A DNA stretch of 64,000 nucleotides from assembly GCA_021108215.1 (NCBI GenBank), contig JAIORK010000006.1:1-64000 (forward strand), read 5' to 3'. This DNA comes from a bacterium (GTDB taxonomy: Bacteria > Oederibacteriota > JAAXVQ01 > JAUVAV01). Made by a program: the position numbers and the translations under genes. A model generated the notes under the pieces. The model worked only from the letters and a program-made list of their open reading frames with translations. It was not told the DNA's origin and searched no databases. Of this stretch, positions 8,819 through 16,662 are shown in pieces. The number at the start of each line of letters is the position of its first letter. Position 1 is the stretch's first letter.

Positions 8819-9259
8819 TCACTTGTATCTTTTGTGACGCTGAATCATATCATAGGCGCGATTGAGTCTTTGGGTAAGCTCCTGCGCCCGTTGTTGCAAT
8901 TCCTCACTGAGATGACTCACTTTGTCCGGATGGTTGGATGCAACACGCCCATGGTATGCACGGCGCAGTTCATCCCGTGAAGCGGAAGGCGCGACCCGCA
9001 AAAGTTTATACGCCCCTTGCAGGGTCAATGATTTTTTTAAGTCGCCTTCTCCGGGAAAGTCTGCTCGTTCCTGCCGCCGGGAACCGCCTTGCTCTGTGGT
9101 ATGGCGGGCATTCAAAATTTTTCGCCACTGCCGCAAAACAATTGAGAGGTAAATCCCAAAGACAACCATGTCATCCAGCAATGTGGGATGCAGGTCCCAG
9201 GGCCAAATCAAATAGAGGACCACCAAAATAAACCAAAAGTACTTTTTAAAAAACACCAT
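8819..9259 (-). CDS. membrane-anchored J-domain protein
   Basis: The 146-residue protein starts with a hydrophobic stretch (FWFILVVLYLIWPWDLHP) followed by LLDDMVVFGIYLSI, which recalls the D-x2-P...LDD motif of YkvA/DUF1232 membrane proteins. A C-terminal DnaJ domain (about residues 80-145) has the hallmark HPD in SNHPDKV and helices LQGAYKLLRVAPSAS and LTQRLNRAYDMI. It should stimulate DnaK ATPase at the membrane. It starts two bases after the stop of the GyrI-like gene upstream, so the two are one operon. It lacks the Gly/Phe and zinc regions of true DnaJ and is a type III co-chaperone in layout. Confidence 0.75.
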   Translation of the reverse strand: MVFFKKYFWFILVVLYLIWPWDLHPTLLDDMVVFGIYLSIVLRQWRKILNARHTTEQGGSRRQERADFPGEGDLKKSLTLQGAYKLLRVAPSASRDELRRAYHGRVASNHPDKVSHLSEELQQRAQELTQRLNRAYDMIQRHKRYK

Positions 9260-9261
9260 GA

Positions 9262-9873
9262 CTACTCAACAACCGGTGTTGTAATTTCCAGCGTTTCCTG
9301 AAAGAGATAATATTTTTCAACCATATCCACGCCAGGCTCCAGGGGTTGAAGATAGATCATCTGTTTTTCTTTTTTGTCCAGCATCTCGATAACCGGATGG
9401 TTGGCATATCCTTTGTCTGCGCGGTAAGCATCCAGTGCCGGATAAACTTTGGCCAAACCAAAAACCGGCGTCAGTTTGGAACGATATGGAAAAATCGCCA
9501 CCAAACACCGCTGCCTGGGAAAGGTCCTGACCAAGTACTGTTCCTGAATAGCTTGACGTGTTTCCTCGTCAGGTTCATCAATCACCCACCCTATGATATA
9601 GCGCAATAATTTCTCATCGGTCTGACGCGGATCATCAAAAAACATGGCCATCTCCAATTTACCTTTGATCCCATTTTCGGAAAGCCACAAGCGCACCGCA
9701 CTGCCATAAAGCGATGCCTGCTGATATTCACCTTCCACTTTTTTAAAAACCAACGAATACGGTCCGATATCCCGCTCCTGAATTTCAGGTTTATCAAACA
9801 TCCCGGCAATGCTGAGCGCAAAAAACAGGGCAATGCCGCCTAAGACAACCGTCGTGACTACGACCTTCCACAT
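9262..9873 (-). CDS. membrane-anchored protein with a GyrI-like / SOUL-like fold
   Basis: This is a 203-residue protein with one N-terminal membrane segment (VVVTTVVLGGIALFFALSIA). The soluble part begins with DIGPYSLVFKKVEGEY, which resembles the first strand of GyrI-like effector-binding domains, and contains paired motifs of that two-fold (GSAVRLWLSENGIK, and FGLAKVYPALDAY). TEX264-type membrane proteins have a similar plan. The assignment rests on motif resemblance only. It lies in an operon with the J-domain gene (2-bp gap) and 22 bp downstream of the LEA14-like gene, so the three probably form one transcription unit. Confidence 0.5.
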   Translation of the reverse strand: MWKVVVTTVVLGGIALFFALSIAGMFDKPEIQERDIGPYSLVFKKVEGEYQQASLYGSAVRLWLSENGIKGKLEMAMFFDDPRQTDEKLLRYIIGWVIDEPDEETRQAIQEQYLVRTFPRQRCLVAIFPYRSKLTPVFGLAKVYPALDAYRADKGYANHPVIEMLDKKEKQMIYLQPLEPGVDMVEKYYLFQETLEITTPVVE

Positions 9874-9895
9874 ACTGACCTCCTCGTTAACGCAT

Positions 9896-10705
9896 TCATC
9901 GACTGCTTATCCCTATCGGTATCGCCAGCTTGCCAAAAGGAGTCTCGCTCTCCAGTTCACCTGAAAAAGACACCTGCGGATTACGATTAAGCAGCATTTG
10001 AGTGAACAAACTTAGCGTCTTTCCTACAGAATCCCCAATTTTCAACCAAATCTCCCCTTCGGCATTGGCCGCAATCACTGGCTTATCTTTTAATGCCGCC
10101 AACGTATAGGACTGACCGGCAATCGTAGCTTGCACACCAATCTTGCTCATGGCCAGCGGAAAGGTGTTGGGATTTTTCACCCTGATTTTCAAGCCAACAT
10201 TTTTTTCCTGATGCATTAATTTAAACCCGCCAAAAGTCACACTCGGCAGCCGGGGTATTGGCAGGACCACCTTAAAAGAAAACGGCACCGCCGGAAAAGA
10301 AAACTGACCTCCCAAATGAAGCCGGCCGTTAAACTCCAAATGCATTTTTTCCGCTTTTTGCACCTGCACAACCAATGCGGTTAAATCAGAAAAATTAATT
10401 TGAAAAGGAACCTCAACCACCTGCGCAGCACTTCCCCCGACCGCTTCGATTGTTTCCACGGCACCCGAAGTAAAGTGCCTGCCATTCACCCCCACTGTAA
10501 ATTCAAGTTTTTTCAAAGGAATACGAATCGGGACACGGTTGGTCACACTGATTTTTGCACGAAACCCAATATTTTGTGGTGTTATAAAAACCGGTTTTAC
10601 AGACAGCACACGCACCTGAGGTGGTTCAATCAAGGATTGCAAATGTGCACACCCCGAAACAACCATCACCAGCGCCAATCCCATCCACATCATCTTTTTC
10701 ATCAA
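9896..10705 (-). CDS. LEA14-like (WHy domain) lipoprotein
   Basis: The 269-residue protein carries a lipobox signal (LALVMVVSGC, lipidated Cys19). Two successive regions of about 110 residues each have the water-stress/hypersensitive-response pattern: IGFRAKISVTNRVPIRIPLKKLEF in the first, VGLKIRVKNPNTFPLAMSK in the second, each followed by a strand pairing with a later PVIAANAEGEIWLKI-type segment. Such LEA14-like proteins occur in many bacterial envelopes; their function is unclear and the link to desiccation is by family name. ATG 10705 has AGGAG about six bases upstream. It is the first gene of the probable three-gene operon 10705 to 8819. Confidence 0.7.
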   Translation of the reverse strand: MMKKMMWMGLALVMVVSGCAHLQSLIEPPQVRVLSVKPVFITPQNIGFRAKISVTNRVPIRIPLKKLEFTVGVNGRHFTSGAVETIEAVGGSAAQVVEVPFQINFSDLTALVVQVQKAEKMHLEFNGRLHLGGQFSFPAVPFSFKVVLPIPRLPSVTFGGFKLMHQEKNVGLKIRVKNPNTFPLAMSKIGVQATIAGQSYTLAALKDKPVIAANAEGEIWLKIGDSVGKTLSLFTQMLLNRNPQVSFSGELESETPFGKLAIPIGISSR

Positions 10706-10855
10706 AGTCTCCTTTTACCCGGCAATAATCTTTTATATCAAATATCATGTCCGCACGCAAGCCGGGATCATGGCGCACCCAAAATTATTTTTGTCTTCCC
10801 GGATGATGCGTATCTTTGTATACTAGGTCAATCTCATTCAACCAAGGAGTTTTCC

Positions 10856-12151
10856 ATGCGTGGTGTTCCTGCAATGCCGGGTATTCTTTTCGTCAGCCTA
10901 TCCCTCGCTTTTCTTTTCATCACCCCTGCCCAGGCAGAACGGGTTACCAGCGGACTGGTCGTGCTATACACATTTGAAGAAAATAGCGGTGATATTATCC
11001 ATGATACCTCCGGGGTCATGCCTGCGCTTGATCTGATCGACAATACTCCAACAGCCACCAGCTGGATCGTAGGCGGGCTTTCGGTGAATACATGTACCGT
11101 GATCGCTTCGACCCAGGCGGCTACAAAATTATATACCGCCTGTACCGCTTCCAATGAGATCTCGCTGGAAGCCTGGGTCAATCCGCAAAATATTACCCAG
11201 GAAGGTCCTGCCCGGATCATGACTTTTTCCCTGGATGGCGGCGCGCGCAATTTCACGCTGGGACAAAACGAATCCCAAGTGGCATTCAGGCTCCGCACAA
11301 CCGACACAAACAATAATGGAGTACCCACTTTTTATTCCAACCTTGGAGCCCTTTCAGCCAATCTGACCCATATCGTTTGCACCCGCGATAACACAGGTGC
11401 GGTGACAATTTATGTCGACAGTGTATCTGTCAGCACCACCTCCATCAGCGGTAATTTTTCCAATTGGAATAATAGTTATCAGTTTGCATCTGCCAACGAG
11501 CTTTCCCTGGATGACCGGCGCTGGTTCGGCGATTTGCACCTGGTCGCGGTTTATTCCCGTGCACTATCGGCACCTGAAGTCCTGCAAAATTTCACGCACA
11601 GTGCCGATGCCACCCCAACAGTGACACAGACAGCCACCCAAACCGCCACACCACTCGGCACACATACCGACACACCCACGCAGACTGTCTCTCCCACACG
11701 TACAATTTCCCCGACCGCAACACCCAGCGGCACGTGTACACCGACTGCAACCATCACACCCTCACCTACCATCTCAGCCACAATTACCGTGACTGCCACA
11801 CATTCACCCACCCGCACACACACACCGGACGTGACCGCCACACATACGAGCACCCGAACAATTCATGCCATCAAATCCATCTTCCCTTATCCGCAACCCG
11901 CCACAGACGATACGCTCTATTTCTATTTTCAAATTGATGAACCGGCCAACATCACCATCGAGATCATGAATTTGGTGGGAGAAAAAATAAAAACCATCAC
12001 CCTGGCACGTAACACTGCGGGCGAATTCAGGCACACCTGGGATATTGCCGCAGTCGCTCCCGGTATCTATTTTTACCGTGTCACCCTCAATTACCCTACC
12101 GGCAAAATCGAAAAACGGGATTTCGAAAAAATCGTTATTGTAAAGCGGTAA
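10856..12151 (+). CDS. secreted LamG-domain protein with Thr/Pro linker and T9SS-like C-terminal domain
   Basis: The 431-residue protein has a signal peptide (PAMPGILFVSLSLAFLFITP, cut after AQA). Residues about 28-245 form a concanavalin-like LamG fold (LVVLYTFEENSGDIIHDTSG; SLEAWVNPQNITQEG; FGDLHLVAVYSRALSAPEVL). A low-complexity Thr/Pro/Ser/Ala linker with TPT and TAT units follows. The C-terminal 90 residues (FPYPQPATDDTLYF...GIYFYRVTL) match FlgD-Ig/T9SS type A sorting-like domains. It is probably displayed at the surface and may bind glycans. CAAGGAG precedes the ATG at 10856. A longer upstream reading frame is not used because it lacks a signal peptide and overlaps the divergent lipoprotein gene. 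Confidence 0.75.
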   Translation: MRGVPAMPGILFVSLSLAFLFITPAQAERVTSGLVVLYTFEENSGDIIHDTSGVMPALDLIDNTPTATSWIVGGLSVNTCTVIASTQAATKLYTACTASNEISLEAWVNPQNITQEGPARIMTFSLDGGARNFTLGQNESQVAFRLRTTDTNNNGVPTFYSNLGALSANLTHIVCTRDNTGAVTIYVDSVSVSTTSISGNFSNWNNSYQFASANELSLDDRRWFGDLHLVAVYSRALSAPEVLQNFTHSADATPTVTQTATQTATPLGTHTDTPTQTVSPTRTISPTATPSGTCTPTATITPSPTISATITVTATHSPTRTHTPDVTATHTSTRTIHAIKSIFPYPQPATDDTLYFYFQIDEPANITIEIMNLVGEKIKTITLARNTAGEFRHTWDIAAVAPGIYFYRVTLNYPTGKIEKRDFEKIVIVKR

Positions 12152-12227
12152 TCACATACTGCGCCTGCATTGGTTCAGATCAAACACACCTGTCTTCTCC
12201 GCACAAGAGAAAGCCGCAATTTTAATT

Positions 12228-12647
12228 TTATAAATTAGACAACAGATAGCCCCCGGCCAGACCGGTCTTAATCATATACAGGAGATAGGTAGGTTCATAC
12301 GGCGGATGAATCATGTCGCAATTGGGAATCATTTTTATTTCATGTATAAGTTCACCTTCCTGAGCGCCGACAATAAACAACATGGGTATATTAGGAAATT
12401 TTTCCCGCAAGGGCGTGACCAGCACATGATGAATTTCAGCCGGCGCAACATTGCCCGGAAGCGGTCCGGCTTTCAAGTCCACGACAGCCAATGCCATCTT
12501 CTCCTCATTGCGAATCACCTCCGCAACATTGATAAGCGTCTGTGCCGCCACAACATGATACTTGGCGCTTTTGAGAAGGTAAATTTGATCCTTCAGCGTC
12601 GAAAGATTTGGATCCATATAAAAAATGTGACCGTCTTTTCGAATCAT
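12228..12647 (-). CDS. receiver-like single-domain protein
   Basis: The product of about 139 residues has the alternating alpha/beta layout of a response-regulator receiver. It has an early strand (GHIFYMDPN), a helix, the candidate phospho-acceptor Asp in MALAVVDLKAG, strand IPMLFIVGAQ and a final HPPYEPTYLLYMIKTGL helix. The acidic pair near the N-terminus and the conserved Thr/Lys are not obvious, so it may be a degenerate receiver. ATG 12647 follows GGATGTGG; an in-frame GTG at 12656 is an alternative start. It stands alone, convergent with the LamG gene and divergent from the FapA gene. Confidence 0.5.
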   Translation of the reverse strand: MIRKDGHIFYMDPNLSTLKDQIYLLKSAKYHVVAAQTLINVAEVIRNEEKMALAVVDLKAGPLPGNVAPAEIHHVLVTPLREKFPNIPMLFIVGAQEGELIHEIKMIPNCDMIHPPYEPTYLLYMIKTGLAGGYLLSNL

Positions 12648-12895
12648 TTTTTCCACATCCGTCTTATTTTTTTATATTATAACGATTACAACAGCATCTG
12701 TAATGTAAAAAAAGTTTTTCGCATGATTTTTGGTAAAAAAAATAATTTTTCGAAACCTTACCTAATTTCTCCAATCTTAAAATAACGCCGCTCATAAATC
12801 CAGCACTAAAATTTCAGGCCCCCTCCCTGTTATTCCGGACTCGTGTTTTCATAAAAATTGCCGTTACTTACTAAAGTCATTTTACGAGGGACAAC

Positions 12896-14407
12896 ATGGA
12901 CGAAGGATATCTAAGACTCTCACACGCAGACAGCCAGGACGAGGAAGTCCTCATCCGACTGGCGCGTCAAAACACCCAATGCTTTATGTCCGCGCGTATT
13001 TTAAAGCATCACTATCGGTTAACCCCTGATCATCTGAAAGAAATTTTATTATCAAAAAAAATTGTTTATGGAATTGACGAAGACAGCTTAAAAACAATTT
13101 GCGAGCACGCGAATAGCGGCAAACCCGTCCAGAACAGCTTGGTTGCCAGCGGAAAACAATCGATTGGCGGTCAGGACGGATGTTTCGATTATGCCATCAA
13201 ACCTTTTTCCATTGTGCCGGAATATGATGAAAGCCGCAATGGACGGATTGACTTTCATGAAACCAATCTTTTTGAAAATGTTATCACCGGGCAAACCATC
13301 GGCAAACTAATTCCCCCCCAACCCGGCGAGGAAGGCATCACCGTGCTCGGGGATAAAATCCAGATTTCGAAAGTTAAAAAATGCAGTATCCATGCAGGAC
13401 AAGGAATTGATTGTGATGATACCCACAGTCTTTTCACTGCCAACAAAAACGGACGCGTCATGCTTAAATTCAACACACTCCAAGTCACCGAAGAACTCGT
13501 TGTTGAAAAAGACGTGGATTTCAAGATCGGCCATATTGATTTTGTAGGTTTTGTACAAATTCGCTGTGACGTACTGGAAGGATTTCATGTCAGGGCAAAA
13601 AAAGGTCTGCAAATTGCCGGCAACGTCTCTAATTCCCGTATCGATTCAGACGGCGACATCACCTTGGGCGGCATGTCTTCCCGTGAGGGCGAGGGCGTTA
13701 TTCACTGCGGCGGAAATCTAAAAGCCGCTTACTTATGCAATGTGCAGGTTGAATGCGAAGGGGATGTCCAGATTACCAAAGAAGCGGTCAATTGTGTTCT
13801 GGCTTGCAATGGAACCCTCACCGTTGGCGGACGCATTGTCGGCGGCAGTTATACCGCACTCGGCGGATTGGAAGCGGCACAAATCGGTACTGAGCTCGGG
13901 GTCAAAACCTTCATTACCTGCGGTGATAATTTTCATTTCCTCAACGATATCGTCTCCCTTAAAAACCAGATCCGAGAAGTCAAAAACAAACACCAACACG
14001 CAGAAAAAAAATTCGAACACGAATTTGGAGATATCGATATTGCGACACTTCCCGAAGATCTTCAAACCCGGCACGAAACCGCACTCCAATTCCTGAAAAA
14101 ACTGGATCAAAAAAAACGCACAACGCAGGAATCCTTACAGCACATCCGAAAAACTTCACAGAAAAAAGCCAACCCAAAAATAAACATTACAGAAAAAATA
14201 CACGCCGGGACCCACTTCACATTGGACTGTACCCAGGAAGATATCAAAGAAGAAAAAACAGGTCCCTTTTCAGTGATTGCCGCCCAGGATCAATCCATGG
14301 CCTACCTGTCACTGTCTCCGCTTGCCATCAACGCGCGTACTCTGAAACCCGATGTCAATCCGGCGGATATCAGTACCCCGGCGGATGATGAATCCAGCGC
14401 AGCGTAA
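12896..14407 (+). CDS. FapA-family (DUF342) polymer-forming protein
   Basis: The 503-residue protein has the FapA layout. The N-terminal region includes the signature NVITGQTIGKLIPPQPGEEGITVLGDKI (about residues 128-155). A right-handed beta-helix of short repeats follows (VEKDVDFKIGHIDFVGFVQI, GLQIAGNVSNSRIDSDGDIT, GGNLKAAYLCNVQVECEGDVQI). Then comes a coiled-coil (about residues 345-430) rich in Lys, Glu and His, and a short tail. Family members act with flagellar or pilus machinery or polymerise at membranes, but no such genes are nearby. GAGGG lies just upstream of the ATG. It is convergent with the THEP1 gene, leaving 40 bp. Confidence 0.75.
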   Translation: MDEGYLRLSHADSQDEEVLIRLARQNTQCFMSARILKHHYRLTPDHLKEILLSKKIVYGIDEDSLKTICEHANSGKPVQNSLVASGKQSIGGQDGCFDYAIKPFSIVPEYDESRNGRIDFHETNLFENVITGQTIGKLIPPQPGEEGITVLGDKIQISKVKKCSIHAGQGIDCDDTHSLFTANKNGRVMLKFNTLQVTEELVVEKDVDFKIGHIDFVGFVQIRCDVLEGFHVRAKKGLQIAGNVSNSRIDSDGDITLGGMSSREGEGVIHCGGNLKAAYLCNVQVECEGDVQITKEAVNCVLACNGTLTVGGRIVGGSYTALGGLEAAQIGTELGVKTFITCGDNFHFLNDIVSLKNQIREVKNKHQHAEKKFEHEFGDIDIATLPEDLQTRHETALQFLKKLDQKKRTTQESLQHIRKTSQKKANPKINITEKIHAGTHFTLDCTQEDIKEEKTGPFSVIAAQDQSMAYLSLSPLAINARTLKPDVNPADISTPADDESSAA

Positions 14408-14447
14408 AAATACTCTGCAAACCGTTCCAACGAAATATATGCATTTA

Positions 14448-14963
14448 TCATCCAATCAACCGGGCACATACCTCTTCAACCAACCCATCCCGGTTGTGGA
14501 CATTCACCGGCACCAAAATCACGTCCTCACGTTCCTTGATTTCCTCCATAAACAGCGACCCGTGCCGGGCAATGGTCGCCAAAACTTTGTGTGGAAGATC
14601 CAACGTATGTAACAGGGCTTGACAAAATTTATCCGAATGGCATTCCATCTTCCCAATTTCATCAATCACAATGACCTGTTCGGCATGTTCCTTTTCAATC
14701 GCCTGAAGTGCCACAGCTTCAAACCGGCTGATATCGACCGCATATTTACCGACATGACAGTCGCTTTGAAATCCCACATGCGCAAACATTTCCTTAAGAC
14801 CGTGCAGGGTATGAATTTCGAATCCAATACGATGCCCTTTTTCCCGGACTTCCTCGGTCCAAAATCCCTTCAATGGTTTTTCCGAGGCATGAATTATTTT
14901 TTTAATGAGCGTTGTTTTTCCCGACTGTGGCGGACCGATGAGAATGATATTGGTTGGTTCCAT
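14448..14963 (-). CDS. THEP1-type nucleoside-triphosphatase
   Basis: The 171-residue protein has Walker A GPPQSGKT (residues 10-17), Walker B VIVIDEIGKME (about 97-107) and the family's GFWTEEVREKGHRIGFEI and NVHNRDGLVEEV motifs, giving a full-length THEP1 NTPase. The family hydrolyses ATP/GTP in vitro; its cellular role is poorly defined. ATG 14963 follows a GAGGAT box. It lies 61 bp downstream of gltD on the same strand and could be the last gene of the car-glt run, though nothing in the sequence links it to nitrogen assimilation. Confidence 0.8.
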   Translation of the reverse strand: MEPTNIILIGPPQSGKTTLIKKIIHASEKPLKGFWTEEVREKGHRIGFEIHTLHGLKEMFAHVGFQSDCHVGKYAVDISRFEAVALQAIEKEHAEQVIVIDEIGKMECHSDKFCQALLHTLDLPHKVLATIARHGSLFMEEIKEREDVILVPVNVHNRDGLVEEVCARLIG

Positions 14964-15024
14964 ACGTATCCTCGGATTTAATGACCCATGACGCAGGGAT
15001 TAATTTTATCGCAGCCCTGCAATT

Positions 15025-16485
15025 TCATTTTTTCGTTTTAAGTTTTTTTACCGGTTTACGCAGCTTCGACAAGTAAGCATCCACACCGGCCGCAGCCAAA
15101 CGCCCCCGGTTAATTGCGCGCACGACCAACGAAGCGCCGGTTTCAGCATCCCCGGCTGCAAAGACACCCTTTTGTGATGTCATCAATATGTCGTCTACCG
15201 CAATATTTCCGCGCCCGTCCAGCTTCACCTTTAAATCTTTGACCAGCGCACCGTGTTCAGGATGGATAAATCCCATCGCCAGGAACACCAAATCCGCTTT
15301 TAAATCAAATCCAGACCCGGATATTTCTTCGCAAGCCGGTCGGTTGTTTTCGGGAAAAGTCCATTTTAATTTTGCCGCTTTCAACACTTTCAGTTGTCCC
15401 TTGTCACCCTCCAGCGACTTTGTCTGAATATCCCACATCCGGTCGCAGCCTTCTTCGTGTGAAGTTGCGATACGATGAATCACCGGCCAGGCGGGCCAGG
15501 GTGTCGCAGGATTACTGTTTTTAGGTGGTTGCGAGAGTAGCTCTAGCTGAATAACCTTTTTCGCACCTTGACGAATACTTGTGCCAATGCAATCCGCACC
15601 GGTATCCCCGCCGCCAACCACTACAACATGTTTCCCCTTGGCGTGAATCATCTGTTTAACGGAAATTTTATCCCCGGCAGTGCGCTTGTTTTGCTGAGTT
15701 AAAAATTCCAATGCAAAATGGACCCCTTTCAAGTTACGGCCCGAAACAGGAAGATCGCGTGGTTCCCCGGCACCGATGGTAATTAAAATTGCATCAAAGT
15801 TTTTTTTCAGCGTATCCGCCTTAATTGTTTTACCTGCATTCGTTCCGGCTTTAAAAACCACACCTTCATCCCTCATCTGCGCCATCCGCCGGTCAATCAC
15901 AGATTTCTCCAACTTGTAATCCGGGATTCCATAGCGCAGATACCCGCCAATTCGGTCGGCTTTTTCAAACAATGTCACCGCATGACCCGCCCGGGCCAAC
16001 TGCTGCGCCGCTGCCATGCCGGCCGGCCCGGAACCAACAATCGCCACTTTCTTGCCGGTTTTCTTTTCCGGCTTTTGCGGTTGAATCCAGCCCTGCTCCC
16101 ATCCGCGTTCAACAATCTGGAGTTCAATTTGACGGATTGTTACAGGGTCTTGATTGATGGCCAGCGTACAGGCCGGTTCACACGGAGCCGGACAAACGCG
16201 TCCGGTAAACTCGGGAAAATTATTGGTTGCATGCAAAAGGTCCAATGCCTTGCGCCATTGTTTTTTATAAATCATGTCATTCCAATCAGGAATCAAATTA
16301 CTCAACGGACAGCCATAGGCATGACAGGAAGGAACTCCGCAGTCCATGCAGCGCGCCGCCTGGATCTCCAGCTCAGCTTGACCCAGCCTCTGCTCAATTT
16401 CCCTGAAATCCTTCACCCGGTCTTTCACCTTGCGTTTGGGCGGATTCTTCCGTGCATAATCTAAAAACCCGGTTGGTTTTGCCAT
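15025..16485 (-). CDS. gltD: glutamate synthase small subunit
   Basis: The 486-residue NADPH-dependent GOGAT beta subunit supplies electrons to GltB to form glutamate from glutamine and 2-oxoglutarate. The N-terminal iron-sulfur Cys motifs are visible (CMDCGVPSCHAYGCPLSN; CPAPCEPACTL). FAD- and NADPH-binding Gly motifs follow: VAIVGSGPAGMAAAQQLARA and VVVVGGGDTGADCIGTS. Length and order match the family. ATG 16485 has GGAGGG nine bases upstream; residues before it in the longer frame are not family-like. It lies 177 bp downstream of gltB, separated by a palindromic repeat. Confidence 0.93.
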   Translation of the reverse strand: MAKPTGFLDYARKNPPKRKVKDRVKDFREIEQRLGQAELEIQAARCMDCGVPSCHAYGCPLSNLIPDWNDMIYKKQWRKALDLLHATNNFPEFTGRVCPAPCEPACTLAINQDPVTIRQIELQIVERGWEQGWIQPQKPEKKTGKKVAIVGSGPAGMAAAQQLARAGHAVTLFEKADRIGGYLRYGIPDYKLEKSVIDRRMAQMRDEGVVFKAGTNAGKTIKADTLKKNFDAILITIGAGEPRDLPVSGRNLKGVHFALEFLTQQNKRTAGDKISVKQMIHAKGKHVVVVGGGDTGADCIGTSIRQGAKKVIQLELLSQPPKNSNPATPWPAWPVIHRIATSHEEGCDRMWDIQTKSLEGDKGQLKVLKAAKLKWTFPENNRPACEEISGSGFDLKADLVFLAMGFIHPEHGALVKDLKVKLDGRGNIAVDDILMTSQKGVFAAGDAETGASLVVRAINRGRLAAAGVDAYLSKLRKPVKKLKTKK

Positions 16486-16517
16486 TATAAAAAACCCTCC
16501 ACTAAAAAACAAATTCA

Positions 16518-16658
16518 TTCACCGCTGAGACACGGAGCACGCAGAGAAAAATAAAAAATCAGGGATTTAAAACAAAAAAATTATAATCCATACGTTCTTT
16601 ATAATGCTTTTATTTTTATCCGTTTTCCCCTCTGTGTCCTCTGCGTCTCTGCGGTGAA
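16518..16658. repeat. intergenic imperfect inverted repeat between gltB and gltD
   Basis: The arms TTCACCGCTGAGACACGGAG and its near-complement ending CTCTGCGTCTCTGCGGTGAA flank about 75 bp of AT-rich DNA. This type of CACCGC-AGAGAC-GCAGAG repeat is seen in many bacterial genomes, where copies lie between genes. In a transcript it would form a long hairpin between gltB and gltD. Confidence 0.75.
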
Positions 16659-16662
16659 ATAT

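Noticed and set aside
11551..11853. Val/Gly-rich minus-strand frame opposite the Thr/Pro linker
   Set aside because: It is the reverse reading of the low-complexity linker of the LamG protein.
10856..12151. Definite type IX secretion substrate
   Set aside because: The C-terminal domain looks like those of T9SS cargo, but no por/gld genes are in the window, so the route cannot be claimed.
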